The position numbers and the translations under genes are program-made. Below, one piece after another: positions 17,286 to 25,960 of a stretch of 64,000 nt of DNA (its first letter is position 1; each line of letters opens with the position of its first letter). The DNA comes from DATKUK01 sp035530655. Its GTDB lineage: Bacteria > Planctomycetota > Phycisphaerae > UBA1845 > DATKUK01. The notes below the pieces were generated by a model. That model did not search any database. It saw only the letters and a program-made list of their open reading frames with translations, and was not told the origin of the DNA. The stretch is taken from contig DATKUK010000093.1 of the NCBI GenBank assembly GCA_035530655.1, positions 7,705 to 71,704 of the forward strand, written 5' to 3'.

Positions 17286-18767
17286 TCAGGTTCGACGCCA
17301 CACCGTTCCGCCGGGCTTGTCCTCCAACGCAACGCCCGCCTGAACCAGCTCGTCTCGGATTCGGTCAGCCAGCTCGAAGTTTTTCACCTTGCGAAGCTCC
17401 GCCCGGAGCCCGATCAGAACCTGCATCACGGCGTCCAGGCTCTGTCCGCCCCCAGCCTCGGCGTACTCGTCTTTCACCACCCCCAACACGTCGCCCCCCA
17501 GCCGCCGCAGCGCCTGATCCGCCGCAGCCAGCTCCGCCTGGTTGGCCCCCTCCGCGAGCAACTTGTTGCCCGTACGGACCAGCTCGAACACCGCCGCCAA
17601 TCCGCCCGCCGTGTTGAAGTCGTCATCCATCGCCGCTTCGAAACGCTGCCTCACCTCGGCCAGCGCTTCGCTCGTCTTCGGACGCACTTCACCCGACGGG
17701 GCCGACCCCATCGCCTCGCGAATCGCGATCACCGCATCGCGAATCCGCTGATAACCGCTCTCGGCAGCCACCAGCGCGTCGCGCGAAAAGTCCTGCGGGC
17801 TACGGTAATGACTCATCAGCACGAGCTGCCGCACGACCATCGGGTCGTACCCTTTGTCCAGCCGCTCGTGCTCGCCCGAAAAAAGCTGCTTGAGCGTAAT
17901 AAAGTTGCCCAGGCTCTTGCCCATCTTTTGCCCGTCGACCGTCACCATGTTGTTGTGCAGCCAATACCGAACGAACGGACAGTCGTTGGCCGCCTCGGAC
18001 TGGGCGATCTCACACTCGTGATGCGGAAACTGATTCTCCAGCCCCCCGCCGTGGATATCCACCGTCTTACCCAGGTACTTGCCGCTCATCACCGAGCACT
18101 CGAGGTGCCAACCCGGATAGCCCTGCCCCCACGGACTCACCCACTGCATGATGTGATCCGGCGCCGCGTTGCGCCACAGAAAAAAGTCGGCCGGATGACG
18201 CTTGTCCTCGTCCACATCCACGCGGGCGCCCGCTTCCATCTGGTCCACCCGCCGACCGCTCAGCTTGCCGTATCCCTTGAACGTCGAAATATCGAAAAAC
18301 ACCTTGCCGCCGACCGCGTAGGCGTGACCGGTCTCGATCAGCTTCGCGATCATCTCGATCTGCTCGGGAATGTGGCCGCTGGCGCGCGGCGAGATGTCCG
18401 GACGAACCACGTTCATCGCGTCCATGTCGTCGAAATAGCTCTTGGTGAACAACTCCACCAGCGCCATCGGGTGCAAACCGCGGGCCCGCGCCTCGGCGTC
18501 GATCTTGTCCTCGCCCTCGTCGGCCATCCCCGCCGTGTCTTCGGTCAAGTGCCCCACGTCGGTGATGTTCTGCACGTACAGCACGTCGTAACCGCGATAC
18601 CGCAGATACCGCAGGATCACGTCGAAGCTGACGTAGCTCTTGGCGTGACCCAAATGCGGGTGCCCATACACCGTTGGCCCGCACACGTACATGCCTACCC
18701 GAGGTGGGTTAATCGGCTCGAACGCTTCCTTCCGCCCGCCAAGCGTGTTGTATACCTGCACCGCCAT
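17286..18767 (-). CDS. cysS: Cysteine-tRNA ligase
   Basis: A 493-residue class I synthetase. The zinc-site cysteine is in MYVCGPTVYGH, the HIGH box reads HPHLGHA, and further zinc ligands occur in GWHLECSVM and HGGGLENQFPHHECE. The KMSKS loop reads KMGKSLGN. The C-terminal helical anticodon domain ends with VKNFELADRIRDEL. It charges tRNA-Cys. The start is ATG 18767 with AGGAG about 7 nt upstream, chosen over the TTG at 18773. It sits 31 nt after ispF. Confidence 0.97.
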   Translation of the reverse strand: MAVQVYNTLGGRKEAFEPINPPRVGMYVCGPTVYGHPHLGHAKSYVSFDVILRYLRYRGYDVLYVQNITDVGHLTEDTAGMADEGEDKIDAEARARGLHPMALVELFTKSYFDDMDAMNVVRPDISPRASGHIPEQIEMIAKLIETGHAYAVGGKVFFDISTFKGYGKLSGRRVDQMEAGARVDVDEDKRHPADFFLWRNAAPDHIMQWVSPWGQGYPGWHLECSVMSGKYLGKTVDIHGGGLENQFPHHECEIAQSEAANDCPFVRYWLHNNMVTVDGQKMGKSLGNFITLKQLFSGEHERLDKGYDPMVVRQLVLMSHYRSPQDFSRDALVAAESGYQRIRDAVIAIREAMGSAPSGEVRPKTSEALAEVRQRFEAAMDDDFNTAGGLAAVFELVRTGNKLLAEGANQAELAAADQALRRLGGDVLGVVKDEYAEAGGGQSLDAVMQVLIGLRAELRKVKNFELADRIRDELVQAGVALEDKPGGTVWRRT

Positions 18768-18798
18768 CCACAAGCTCCTGATGCGTGCCCCGCCGGCC

Positions 18799-19290
18799 TC
18801 ACAGACTCAACTTCGCCAACCCGACAACCGCCATCGCCGCCATCGCCTCGCCGCTGCCCACCGGGCCTGTGCCCTCGTCCGTCTTGGCCTTGACGTTCAC
18901 CTGCCCTGACCCGACGCCCAACAGTTCCGCAATCCTGTCGCGCATCGCCTGCTTATAGGGCGACAGTTTGGGCCGTTCCGCTCGAATCGTCACGTCCGCG
19001 TTCACCACCCTCCAGCCGGCTCGCGCCGCCATGCCAGCCGCCTGCCTGGTCAACTCGCCGCTGTCGGCGTCCTTGTACGTCGGATCGGTGTCCGGGAAAG
19101 CCTCGCCGATATCGCCCAGCCCCGCCGCACCCAGCACCGCGTCGATCAACGCGTGCAGGGCTACGTCGGCATCGCTATGACCCACCAGGCCCTCGGGCCA
19201 CTCGATCGCCACACCCGCCAGCACCAGCCGGCGCCCAGCCGCCAGGCGATGCAGATCGTAGCCCAGTCCGACCCGATCCACCTCCGCCAT
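18799..19290 (-). CDS. ispF: 2-C-methyl-D-erythritol 2,4-cyclodiphosphate synthase IspF
   Basis: A 163-residue MEP-pathway enzyme. The metal ligands lie in GLGYDLHRL and the HSDADVALHALIDAVLGAAGLGDIG block. The C-terminal KAKTDEGTGPVGSGEAMAAMAV contains the conserved TDEG loop. It converts 4-diphosphocytidyl-methylerythritol 2-phosphate to the cyclic diphosphate. Its pathway partner ispE lies separately at 45965-46816. It is the promoter-proximal gene of the cysS-ruvCAB series. Confidence 0.97.
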   Translation of the reverse strand: MAEVDRVGLGYDLHRLAAGRRLVLAGVAIEWPEGLVGHSDADVALHALIDAVLGAAGLGDIGEAFPDTDPTYKDADSGELTRQAAGMAARAGWRVVNADVTIRAERPKLSPYKQAMRDRIAELLGVGSGQVNVKAKTDEGTGPVGSGEAMAAMAVVGLAKLSL

Positions 19291-19411
19291 ACGTCCTCCG
19301 CCGACCTCGAACGTACATATCGCCCGCCGTTTGCGACGCGCGCCACCGTAGCATATCGTAACCCAAAATCAAGGCGATCGCCTTCTCGCCCTTCTGCACG
19401 GAGAACCGCCT

Positions 19412-20734
19412 GTGCGCGTCCTGGCCATCGACATCGGCTCCAGCACCATCAAAGTCGCCCTGCTGCACAAACGCCGAATCGTCTCGCCCGTCCTGTCGGC
19501 CCCCACGCCTGCAACCTACCACGGCGACCGCGCCGAGATCGACGCCACGCAACTTCTCGAACAACTCACGCAACTCGTCGCACAACTCGCTGCCGGCAAG
19601 CGCCGCGCCGACTGCATCGCCCATTGCTGTCTCTGCCCCGGCCTGGTTGGTCTCGATCGGCGAGGTCGACCCGTCACTGCGATTATCACCCACCAGGATC
19701 GTCGCAGTATCCCGCAGGCCCAATGGCTCCAGACGCGCCTGTCGCAGGCACAATGGCTTCGCATCGCCGGCAACCTGCCCTTTCCCGGCGGTATCAGTTG
19801 CACGTCCATCCTGTGGCTCAAGGAAAACGCGCCCGACACGTTCCGCCGCATCCATACCTTTGCGCACGTGTCCACACTCATCAGCGCGTTCATGACCGGT
19901 AGGCGTGTCATCGATCCGTCAAACGCGTCGTTCACCGGCCTGTACGAGACGACCACGCTTGCGGGCTGGTCGGCCACCCTATGCCGCACCGCAGGTGTCG
20001 ATCCGCGATGTCTGCCCGAAGTCTGCCCCGCCCACGCCGAAGCCGGTAGGCTCAGCGCCTCCGCGGCGCGGCGCATGCGCCTGCCCGCGGGACTGCCCGT
20101 GCTGGCCGGTATCACCGACACCAGCGCCGCCATCCTCGCCGCCGGCGCCGAAATCGGACAGCTTTCGCACTCGATCGGCACCACCAACGTCATGGCCGTG
20201 GTGACCGACAAGCCACATCCCCACGCCAAACGCCTCACCCGCGCCCTTGGCACGGGGCGCAAGTGGATGAGCGTCTGCACGCTCGCCGCCGGCGCCGCCA
20301 CGTTCGACTGGCTCCATCGCAACCTGTTCGCCGATTGCTCGAGCCGCCGCTTCCACGAGCTGCTCAACCGACTCGCTGGAAACCCCATCGCCACACAGGT
20401 CCGCTTCGAGCCCTACCTCGCCGGCGACCGCATGAGCGTCACCCAGCGTCAGGCCCGCATGACCCACCTCACGCTGGCCGCCACACGAGAGCAGATCCTT
20501 CAAGCCGCGCTGCACGCCGTGGCCCGTCAGACCGCCCAAAGCCTCAAACGCCTGCGCCCGTTCGTCGATCCGGAAAGGCCCGTCATCGTCGTCGGCGGCG
20601 CCGCCCCGCTCGCCCGCGCCCTGCATGCCCTCTGGCCGGGAACCTGGCGCTTCCGCACCCTCAGAAACGCCACATTGATCGGCTTGGCCCGCCTGGCCGA
20701 GATGCAATCCGAGCCTTCCGCGCCGCCCGCCTGA
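19412..20734 (+). CDS. FGGY-family carbohydrate kinase
   Basis: A 440-residue sugar kinase with the actin-like ATPase fold. The phosphate-1 motif is AIDIGSSTIKVAL near the N-terminus. FGGY block one includes HQDRRS and SCTSILWLKEN, with ITDTSAAILAAGA (catalytic Asp) and SIGTTN. Phosphate-2 and adenosine motifs include IVVGGAAPLARAL. It resembles xylulokinase or gluconokinase, but the sugar cannot be told from sequence. It starts with GTG at 19412, with GGAG 8 nt upstream. It converges on a sugar epimerase-like gene with a gap of 5 nt, which suggests a sugar-use neighbourhood. Confidence 0.88.
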   Translation: MRVLAIDIGSSTIKVALLHKRRIVSPVLSAPTPATYHGDRAEIDATQLLEQLTQLVAQLAAGKRRADCIAHCCLCPGLVGLDRRGRPVTAIITHQDRRSIPQAQWLQTRLSQAQWLRIAGNLPFPGGISCTSILWLKENAPDTFRRIHTFAHVSTLISAFMTGRRVIDPSNASFTGLYETTTLAGWSATLCRTAGVDPRCLPEVCPAHAEAGRLSASAARRMRLPAGLPVLAGITDTSAAILAAGAEIGQLSHSIGTTNVMAVVTDKPHPHAKRLTRALGTGRKWMSVCTLAAGAATFDWLHRNLFADCSSRRFHELLNRLAGNPIATQVRFEPYLAGDRMSVTQRQARMTHLTLAATREQILQAALHAVARQTAQSLKRLRPFVDPERPVIVVGGAAPLARALHALWPGTWRFRTLRNATLIGLARLAEMQSEPSAPPA

Positions 20735-20739
20735 GCCCC

Positions 20740-21585
20740 TCACCCCGGCGCTGACTCGCCTCCAAACCCTATTCCCAGCACATCCCTGGCGTAGCGTACG
20801 CTGCGCTCGACCCCTTTCCGCTCGTACCGCAGCGACCCAGCCACCGAACCGTGCGCGGCGAACGGCACCTCCAGTGTGATGTTCGTACCCGCCCGGGCAT
20901 GCGTCCGGATCACCGCCAGCGCCCCAGCCAGGTCGGTCTCGCCTTCCCCCAGCGCCACCCCAACGTTGAAGGTTTTACCTCCGCTCCGAACCCGCTTGCG
21001 GTCACTGAAATGCGTCGCCACGATGTGCCGACCCACCATCCGACACGCCTCAACCGGGTCGTCGCCCACCGCCAGCGTGTTGCCCACGTCGAAGCAAACC
21101 CCCACCCGATCATGGCGCAGCTCGTGCATGATTTGCATCAGACCCTCGGCCCTGATGTCTCCGTGATTCTCAATGGCGATCGTTACCCCCGCCTGGTCAG
21201 CCGCGTCCACGCACTGCCCAAGCTCCGAGATGGCACGACTCAGCTTTGCCTGATGCGCCTTGGCGTCGCGCTCGAACTCACCTCCCACAAAGCACCGCAT
21301 CACCTTGGCGCCCAGCCGACGGGCGAGCGCAAGATTCTCCTTCACCACGTCGGCCCGGATCGTACCCATGCTGTGCTCGATGTAGAGCCCGTGCTGCCCG
21401 ACGAAGTCGGCGACCTTGTCGACCGCGTCGGTCGGCAAGTGGAACGGATCGATCTGCACCCCCTCCAATCCCAGTCGAACGGCCTCGTCCAGAAACCACC
21501 ACACGTCCGCCGGATCGGGGTTCTCGAAGTCCGAGTGCTTTCCGAAGTGCAAATGATACATGTAGCTGTCGATGCCCAACCTCAT
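20740..21585 (-). CDS. Sugar phosphate isomerase/epimerase (AP endonuclease 2 TIM barrel)
   Basis: A 281-residue TIM-barrel protein of the xylose isomerase-like superfamily. Metal-site segments are GVQIDPFHLP, YIEHSM, IAIENHGDI (Glu ligand), VGVCFDVGNT (Asp ligand) and ATHFSDRK (His ligand), with a final Glu in ITLEVPFAAHG. Such enzymes isomerise keto-sugars or epimerise inositol intermediates. The substrate is not predictable here. The start ATG 21585 opens MRLGIDSYMYH, typical for the family. Confidence 0.88.
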   Translation of the reverse strand: MRLGIDSYMYHLHFGKHSDFENPDPADVWWFLDEAVRLGLEGVQIDPFHLPTDAVDKVADFVGQHGLYIEHSMGTIRADVVKENLALARRLGAKVMRCFVGGEFERDAKAHQAKLSRAISELGQCVDAADQAGVTIAIENHGDIRAEGLMQIMHELRHDRVGVCFDVGNTLAVGDDPVEACRMVGRHIVATHFSDRKRVRSGGKTFNVGVALGEGETDLAGALAVIRTHARAGTNITLEVPFAAHGSVAGSLRYERKGVERSVRYARDVLGIGFGGESAPG

Positions 21586-21770
21586 CGTCGAATCTCCCGC
21601 ACATGTTGATCCCCGCGCCGACGTGCCGCTGATTCTCCCTCATTACGACACCATCCATGTCGACAGACGCCGGTGTGGCACCGCTACGGATACACTACCG
21701 GGGATTACATGTGGGCGACAGCGAGATCGAGAGCGGTGGTCCACCAACCACCCGTCTGCATCCGTAAGCC

Positions 21771-22538
21771 CTACGGACAGAGCAGGCGGTCGGGCGGGAT
21801 GGCCAACTCTTTGATGACGTGCGTGGCCCAATCAAGGTCGCCCACATCGTCGGGCTTGTGGGCATCGGAGCCGGTGGCGAAGGTGCAGCCGGCGTCCAGG
21901 CATATCCGCAGCAGATTGGGCCGAGGCAGCCGGCAGTGGTTGTTGATCTCGATCGCGGTGCCGGTCCTGGCGGCTTCGACGGCGATCTGCCGCATGTATA
22001 GCGCGGGATAGTCTTCCGGCTCGTCGAGGAATTTGCGCGGCTGTTTGGTGGCGCCGAGGGCGTAGCCGATGTGAGCGATGACGTCGACCTGGGGGTTTCG
22101 CACCGCGCCGACGGTCATCTTCATGGAAAGCGGCACGACCCGTTGAGCGGTGTAGTCGTCCACAACGGGCTTCTGCCCATCGTAGTGAATGGTGGGGAAC
22201 CAGTGGACAGCCGCGATCACCAGGTCGCACTGCTCGATGAACAGGTCGGGAGCGGCCAGATTGCCGGCCAAGTCGATGATCTCGATCTCGGCCCCGACCA
22301 GGACACGCAGGCCGAACGCCTCGGCAGCCGAGGTGGCTTCATCCTTCATGCGTTTTAACGTTTCGAGGCTGTCGTGCCAGACGTGCCCGGGCAACTCGGG
22401 GCAGTGATTGGTGATCGCCAGCGTGGTGACGCCTTTGCGGGCCGCTGCCTCGGCGGCCTGCGCGATGGTGCCCGAACCGTCAGAGGAGTGTTCGGTGTGC
22501 GTGTGCAGGTCGCAGATGGGATGAGGGTTCTCGGTCAT
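21771..22538 (-). CDS. PHP-domain phosphoesterase
   Basis: A 255-residue PHP protein of the histidinol-phosphatase/YcdX type. The metal-binding motifs are DLHTHTEHSSDG (H12, H14, H17, D20), ITNHCPE, VGAEIEI, AAVHWFP, AHIGY, IEINNHCRLP and GSDAHKP, all intact. It probably hydrolyses phosphomonoesters or nucleotides with a trinuclear metal site. The start is ATG 22538; an in-frame extension to 22700 would overlap the regulator gene and lacks homology. It follows the receiver-XRE regulator by 25 nt, so the two are probably cotranscribed. Confidence 0.9.
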   Translation of the reverse strand: MTENPHPICDLHTHTEHSSDGSGTIAQAAEAAARKGVTTLAITNHCPELPGHVWHDSLETLKRMKDEATSAAEAFGLRVLVGAEIEIIDLAGNLAAPDLFIEQCDLVIAAVHWFPTIHYDGQKPVVDDYTAQRVVPLSMKMTVGAVRNPQVDVIAHIGYALGATKQPRKFLDEPEDYPALYMRQIAVEAARTGTAIEINNHCRLPRPNLLRICLDAGCTFATGSDAHKPDDVGDLDWATHVIKELAIPPDRLLCP

Positions 22539-22563
22539 GCGGTAGCCGGTGGAAAGCGATGGG

Positions 22564-23172
22564 CTACAGATCTTCCAGCAGTTTGCTGAGGCGAATGCCC
22601 AAAGCCGAGCTGACGCGCGCCAGGGTCCACATCGAAGCGGCGCTCTTGCCCAACTCCACCTGGGACAACTGAGAGGCGGTGATGCCGGCCCGCTCGGCAA
22701 GCTGTTGAAGGGTCATGCGACGCTGCTGTCGACGGTCGCGGATGCGGTGGCCGACCAGGCCGATCAAGTCCTCCTCGCTGGAGTGGACCAGACCCATCTC
22801 GGCAGAGAGGCGCCCAACGGCGTCAAGGAGTTGCTGTTCCGTGAAGGGCTTAGTGATGTAGTCGCGGCCGCCGGCTCGCATCGCCTCTGCCGCGGTGGCC
22901 ACGTTGGGGTAGGCCGTCATCATGATCACACCCATGTTGCTGTCGGCCTGGCGGAGCTGGCAGAGCAGATCGGTTCCACTGACGTGGGGCATCTTGACGT
23001 CGAGCAATACGATGTGGCAAGCGCTTCGTTTGCAGGCTCTTAGGGCGGATTCAGCGGTGAGGCACGTCTTCACCTCATAGCCGCTGCCCTCCAGAATCAT
23101 GCGCACGGTGTCACAGACGCTCTGGTCGTCATCGACCACCATCACCCGAATGCCTGGCCCCGTTTTGTTCAA
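22564..23172 (-). CDS. Response regulator with XRE-type helix-turn-helix output
   Basis: A 202-residue protein. Residues 8-125 form a receiver domain (D14-D15-D16 acidic patch, phospho-acceptor D58 in LLDVKMP, MTAY, and KPF). Residues about 144-202 form a Cro/C1-type helix-turn-helix: RRQQRRMTLQQLAERAGITASQLSQVELG. Receivers are usually joined to winged, LuxR or Fis-type domains, so an XRE output is unusual. No kinase lies next to it. The PHP gene follows at 25 nt. Confidence 0.9.
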   Translation of the reverse strand: MNKTGPGIRVMVVDDDQSVCDTVRMILEGSGYEVKTCLTAESALRACKRSACHIVLLDVKMPHVSGTDLLCQLRQADSNMGVIMMTAYPNVATAAEAMRAGGRDYITKPFTEQQLLDAVGRLSAEMGLVHSSEEDLIGLVGHRIRDRRQQRRMTLQQLAERAGITASQLSQVELGKSAASMWTLARVSSALGIRLSKLLEDL

Positions 23173-23323
23173 ACCAGGAAACCACCTCTATCTTTAGACG
23201 ACTCGCACATGCCCAAGCGACCGGCAACGCCGCGACCCAGATGCGTCGCCTACCATTACCGCTTCCACTATACTTGTTGTGCGACTCGCAGACAATCCGC
23301 GGCATATTAGGGTCTGTCGGATT

Positions 23324-23797
23324 ATGGGACGTCGAAGGGTTCGTCATCACCTAGCTGTGATTCGCAGACACTACTTGGCGATGATCGTAAGCGGACAGAA
23401 GCGAATCGAATGCCGGATCCTCCGGCGGCGTTTGGCGCCGTTGGGGGCGGTCGACCCGGGAGACCGGATTTGGTTTAAACAGCGTTGTGGCCCGGTCTTA
23501 GCAACGGCGAAGGTGGCACGGGTTCGGTGGCAGACACTCCACGATTGCCGGCAATTCGAGTCGATCCGGCGGCGTTACGGCAAGCGGATCTGCGCCGAGC
23601 CGGGGTTCTGGCCGGCCGAAGACGGCATGTGGCACGTCGGTCTCATCTGGCTGACAGACGTGGAGGCGTGCGGACCGGTTTGGATCGAAAAGAGCGACCG
23701 ACGCGCCTGGGTGGTGTTACCGGGGGCGCCAAAGTCAGCTAGGATGGCGAAACCGCTCAGGGCACTGAGAGCTACTCGGCAGGAGGCCGCCCAATGA
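23324..23797 (+). CDS. ASCH/PUA-like domain protein
   Basis: About 157 residues. The core LAVIRRHYLAMIVSGQKRIECRILRRRLAPLGAVDPGDRIWFKQRCGPVLATAKVARV fits an ASCH (PUA-like) domain: the IVSGQKRIECR strand-turn, then a DPGDRIWF loop. ASCH proteins are thought to bind RNA or modified bases. The ATG at 23324 begins close to the domain; a GTG at 23279 is possible. It overlaps the Nif3-like gene by 4 nt, so the two are coupled. No catalytic activity can be assigned. Confidence 0.72.
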   Translation: MGRRRVRHHLAVIRRHYLAMIVSGQKRIECRILRRRLAPLGAVDPGDRIWFKQRCGPVLATAKVARVRWQTLHDCRQFESIRRRYGKRICAEPGFWPAEDGMWHVGLIWLTDVEACGPVWIEKSDRRAWVVLPGAPKSARMAKPLRALRATRQEAAQ

Positions 23798-24927
23798 ACC
23801 CGGGACGGCGAACAAGACGTACGGTAGAGCAGGTCAGGTCGGCTTTGGACGAGATCGCGCCGCCACAGCTCGCCCAGGGGTGGGACAATGTGGGGCTGCT
23901 GGCGGGAGATCCGAAGGCGGCATGCACGGGCGTGGTTCTGTGTATCGACCTGACCGAAACGGTGCTGGCCGAGACGCAGCGTCGCAACGTGAACCTGATC
24001 GCCGCATATCATCCGCCGATCTTCAAGCCCATCTCGCACCTGGTGGCCCATCGCGACGAGCAGGAGAGTGTCGTGTTCGGCGCCATCGCCCGCGGCATCG
24101 CGGTGTATGCCATGCACACAGCCCTGGACGCCGCCGAGGGCGGAGCAAACGACGTGTTGGCTGGGCTATGTGGCATGGTGGAAGCCAAACCGTTTGCCCC
24201 AGCCGCGTTGGAGCGGGATCGGCGCAAGGTCGTCGTGTTTGTGCCGGCCGAGCACGTGGACGCAGTGGCTCACGCGGCCTTTCGGGCGGGCGGTGGCCTG
24301 ATTGGCGAGTACCGCTGCTGCAGCTTCCGCAGCCAGGGCGAGGGGACGTTTCTCGGCGGTGAGGGGGCCCATCCGACGGTAGGGCGGGTTGGACGTCTGG
24401 AGCGCGTCGGCGAGGTGCGGCTGGAGTTCGTTGTTGCCGCCGACCGTGTCACGGTAGCCGTAGAGGCCGTGCGGGCCCGCCATCCCTATGAGGAGCCCGC
24501 CATCGATGTGTACCCGCTCGAGCCTCTGGCCCGACCTGTGGGGATGGGACGGGCAGGCAGGCTCACCCAGCCCACCTCACTGAAGGACTTGGCGAAGAGG
24601 CTTGCCCAGGCTACCGGGGCCGAGACGGTGCAGATTGTGGGCCGGCCGAACCGCAAGGTCGGCAGCGTGGCGGTCTGTGTCGGCGCGGCGGGCCGTCTAC
24701 CTCTGGAAAGCGAGGCGGCCCGTTGCTGCGATGTCGTCGTGACGGGCGAGATCCGGCATCACGATGCGTTGGCCATACAGAGGGCCGGCATGGCGGCGAT
24801 TGCGCTGGGGCACTGGGCCAGCGAGCGGCCCGCACTCGCGTCGGTGAGCAGACGACTACGAGGGCGACTACCGGCTCTGCCGGTCCATATCAGCCGGGCT
24901 GACCGCTGCCCCTTCCGCCAGCCGTAG
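23794..24927 (+). CDS. Nif3-like dinuclear metal-centre protein
   Basis: A 377-residue member of the Nif3/YbgI/YqfO family. Family marks include QGWDNVGLLAG, AYHPPIFKP (H73), HTALDAAEGGAND (H108) and the C-terminal TGEIRHHDAL...LGHWASE. Length above 350 shows it is the long form with the CutA-like insertion (about residues 135-235), where HPYEEPAIDVYPL sits. The molecular function is unresolved; some members act as hydrolases or GTP cyclohydrolase-like proteins. The ATG overlaps the ASCH gene stop. Confidence 0.9.
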   Translation: MNPGRRTRRTVEQVRSALDEIAPPQLAQGWDNVGLLAGDPKAACTGVVLCIDLTETVLAETQRRNVNLIAAYHPPIFKPISHLVAHRDEQESVVFGAIARGIAVYAMHTALDAAEGGANDVLAGLCGMVEAKPFAPAALERDRRKVVVFVPAEHVDAVAHAAFRAGGGLIGEYRCCSFRSQGEGTFLGGEGAHPTVGRVGRLERVGEVRLEFVVAADRVTVAVEAVRARHPYEEPAIDVYPLEPLARPVGMGRAGRLTQPTSLKDLAKRLAQATGAETVQIVGRPNRKVGSVAVCVGAAGRLPLESEAARCCDVVVTGEIRHHDALAIQRAGMAAIALGHWASERPALASVSRRLRGRLPALPVHISRADRCPFRQP

Positions 24928-24938
24928 ACAGTTGAGGT

Positions 24939-25850
24939 CTAATCGGGGGCCGGGCTTGCCGGTGCGGTCGTGGGTGGCGACGATCCGACGGCGCCGCTGA
25001 CGACCGAGCCGGTCCAGACATCCTCCAGACCGACCGAGGCCCCGTCGTCGCTGGCGCTGAGTTCGACGCGAATCGGCGTGTTGCGACCTGTGAGCGTACC
25101 GGGCGGCAACGTGAGGGGCTCGATGCCTGCCCCGCGCTGATTGATGACCAAGACCTGACCGGGATCAATCTGCAGGAAGTGGTCCTTACCCGGGGGGCGA
25201 ATGCGGGCCCGCTTCAACCACTTGTAGAGACTCAGGGGCAGGGGCTTGCCGGTGGCATCAACCAGACGAAGGCGGGTCTGGTACGGATGTGTTCCGAGCC
25301 GAACGGGCTTCTCGGAGACGTTCTCCACGGCGAACAACAGCAGCTCGGGCTGCCCCTCTTCATGTGGGGCGCAAGCCGACCAAGCCGCGCAGGCCTGTAG
25401 CCCGTCGTTCGGCTGCCCGCAGGACAGGTTTCTGTCGAGGTATTCGAGCGTCCGCTCGACGTCGAGCCGCCGTTCGGGGCTGAGACGCTCAGCTTCGAGG
25501 TCTGCGCGGTACAGATCGGTCCCGGGTTCCTTGCGGAGCAGCCACAATCGCTCCTGTCCGAGCAACTCCTTGATGAGGTGATGGCCGGCGTCGCCTGCCT
25601 CGGCGACGACCGCTCGGACGGTAGTCCACTGTGAGGGGCACTTGACCCCAGCGGTCAGGGTCAGTTCGGCGGTGAGGTACTCGGCGGGCCGTCCACGGTC
25701 CGAGAGCAGCGTGACCGACTCCAACTGCTTGGTGAGGCTGCCCAAGCCGATCACGTCGGCCTGCAGGACGAGCAGATCCAACGCCGGCGAAGCTGGCGGG
25801 ACCGCAGCAGCACACAGAGCGACGGACAGAGATAGTGCGGCGGCAAACAT
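24939..25850 (-). CDS. Secreted hypothetical protein
   Basis: A 303-residue protein with an apparent signal peptide (MFAAALSLSVALCAAAVPPASP). The mature part has mixed alpha/beta character, a Cys-containing stretch (LSCGQPNDGLQACAAWSAC) and a beta-rich C-terminal half (LLLFAVENVSEKPVRLGTHPYQTRLRLVD) like an immunoglobulin-type sandwich. It ends in a Pro/Ala/Thr tail. The family is not recognised. It converges with the Nif3-like gene (11-nt gap) and is divergent from the PpiC lipoprotein. Confidence 0.7.
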   Translation of the reverse strand: MFAAALSLSVALCAAAVPPASPALDLLVLQADVIGLGSLTKQLESVTLLSDRGRPAEYLTAELTLTAGVKCPSQWTTVRAVVAEAGDAGHHLIKELLGQERLWLLRKEPGTDLYRADLEAERLSPERRLDVERTLEYLDRNLSCGQPNDGLQACAAWSACAPHEEGQPELLLFAVENVSEKPVRLGTHPYQTRLRLVDATGKPLPLSLYKWLKRARIRPPGKDHFLQIDPGQVLVINQRGAGIEPLTLPPGTLTGRNTPIRVELSASDDGASVGLEDVWTGSVVSGAVGSSPPTTAPASPAPD

Positions 25851-25960
25851 GGTTTGACTCTCCCTCGCGAGGTCGGGGTTTGCCGGGCATTATACCCGCT
25901 GAGGCGAGGGCGTGTCGGGCGGGTTGACCAAGCCAAAGCGGGCAGATAGGTTCGGTCGGC

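Noticed and set aside
17247..18893. 548-codon plus-strand frame opposite cysS and ispF
   Set aside because: It is antisense to two certain genes, has His/Arg/Val-rich shadow composition and no motifs.
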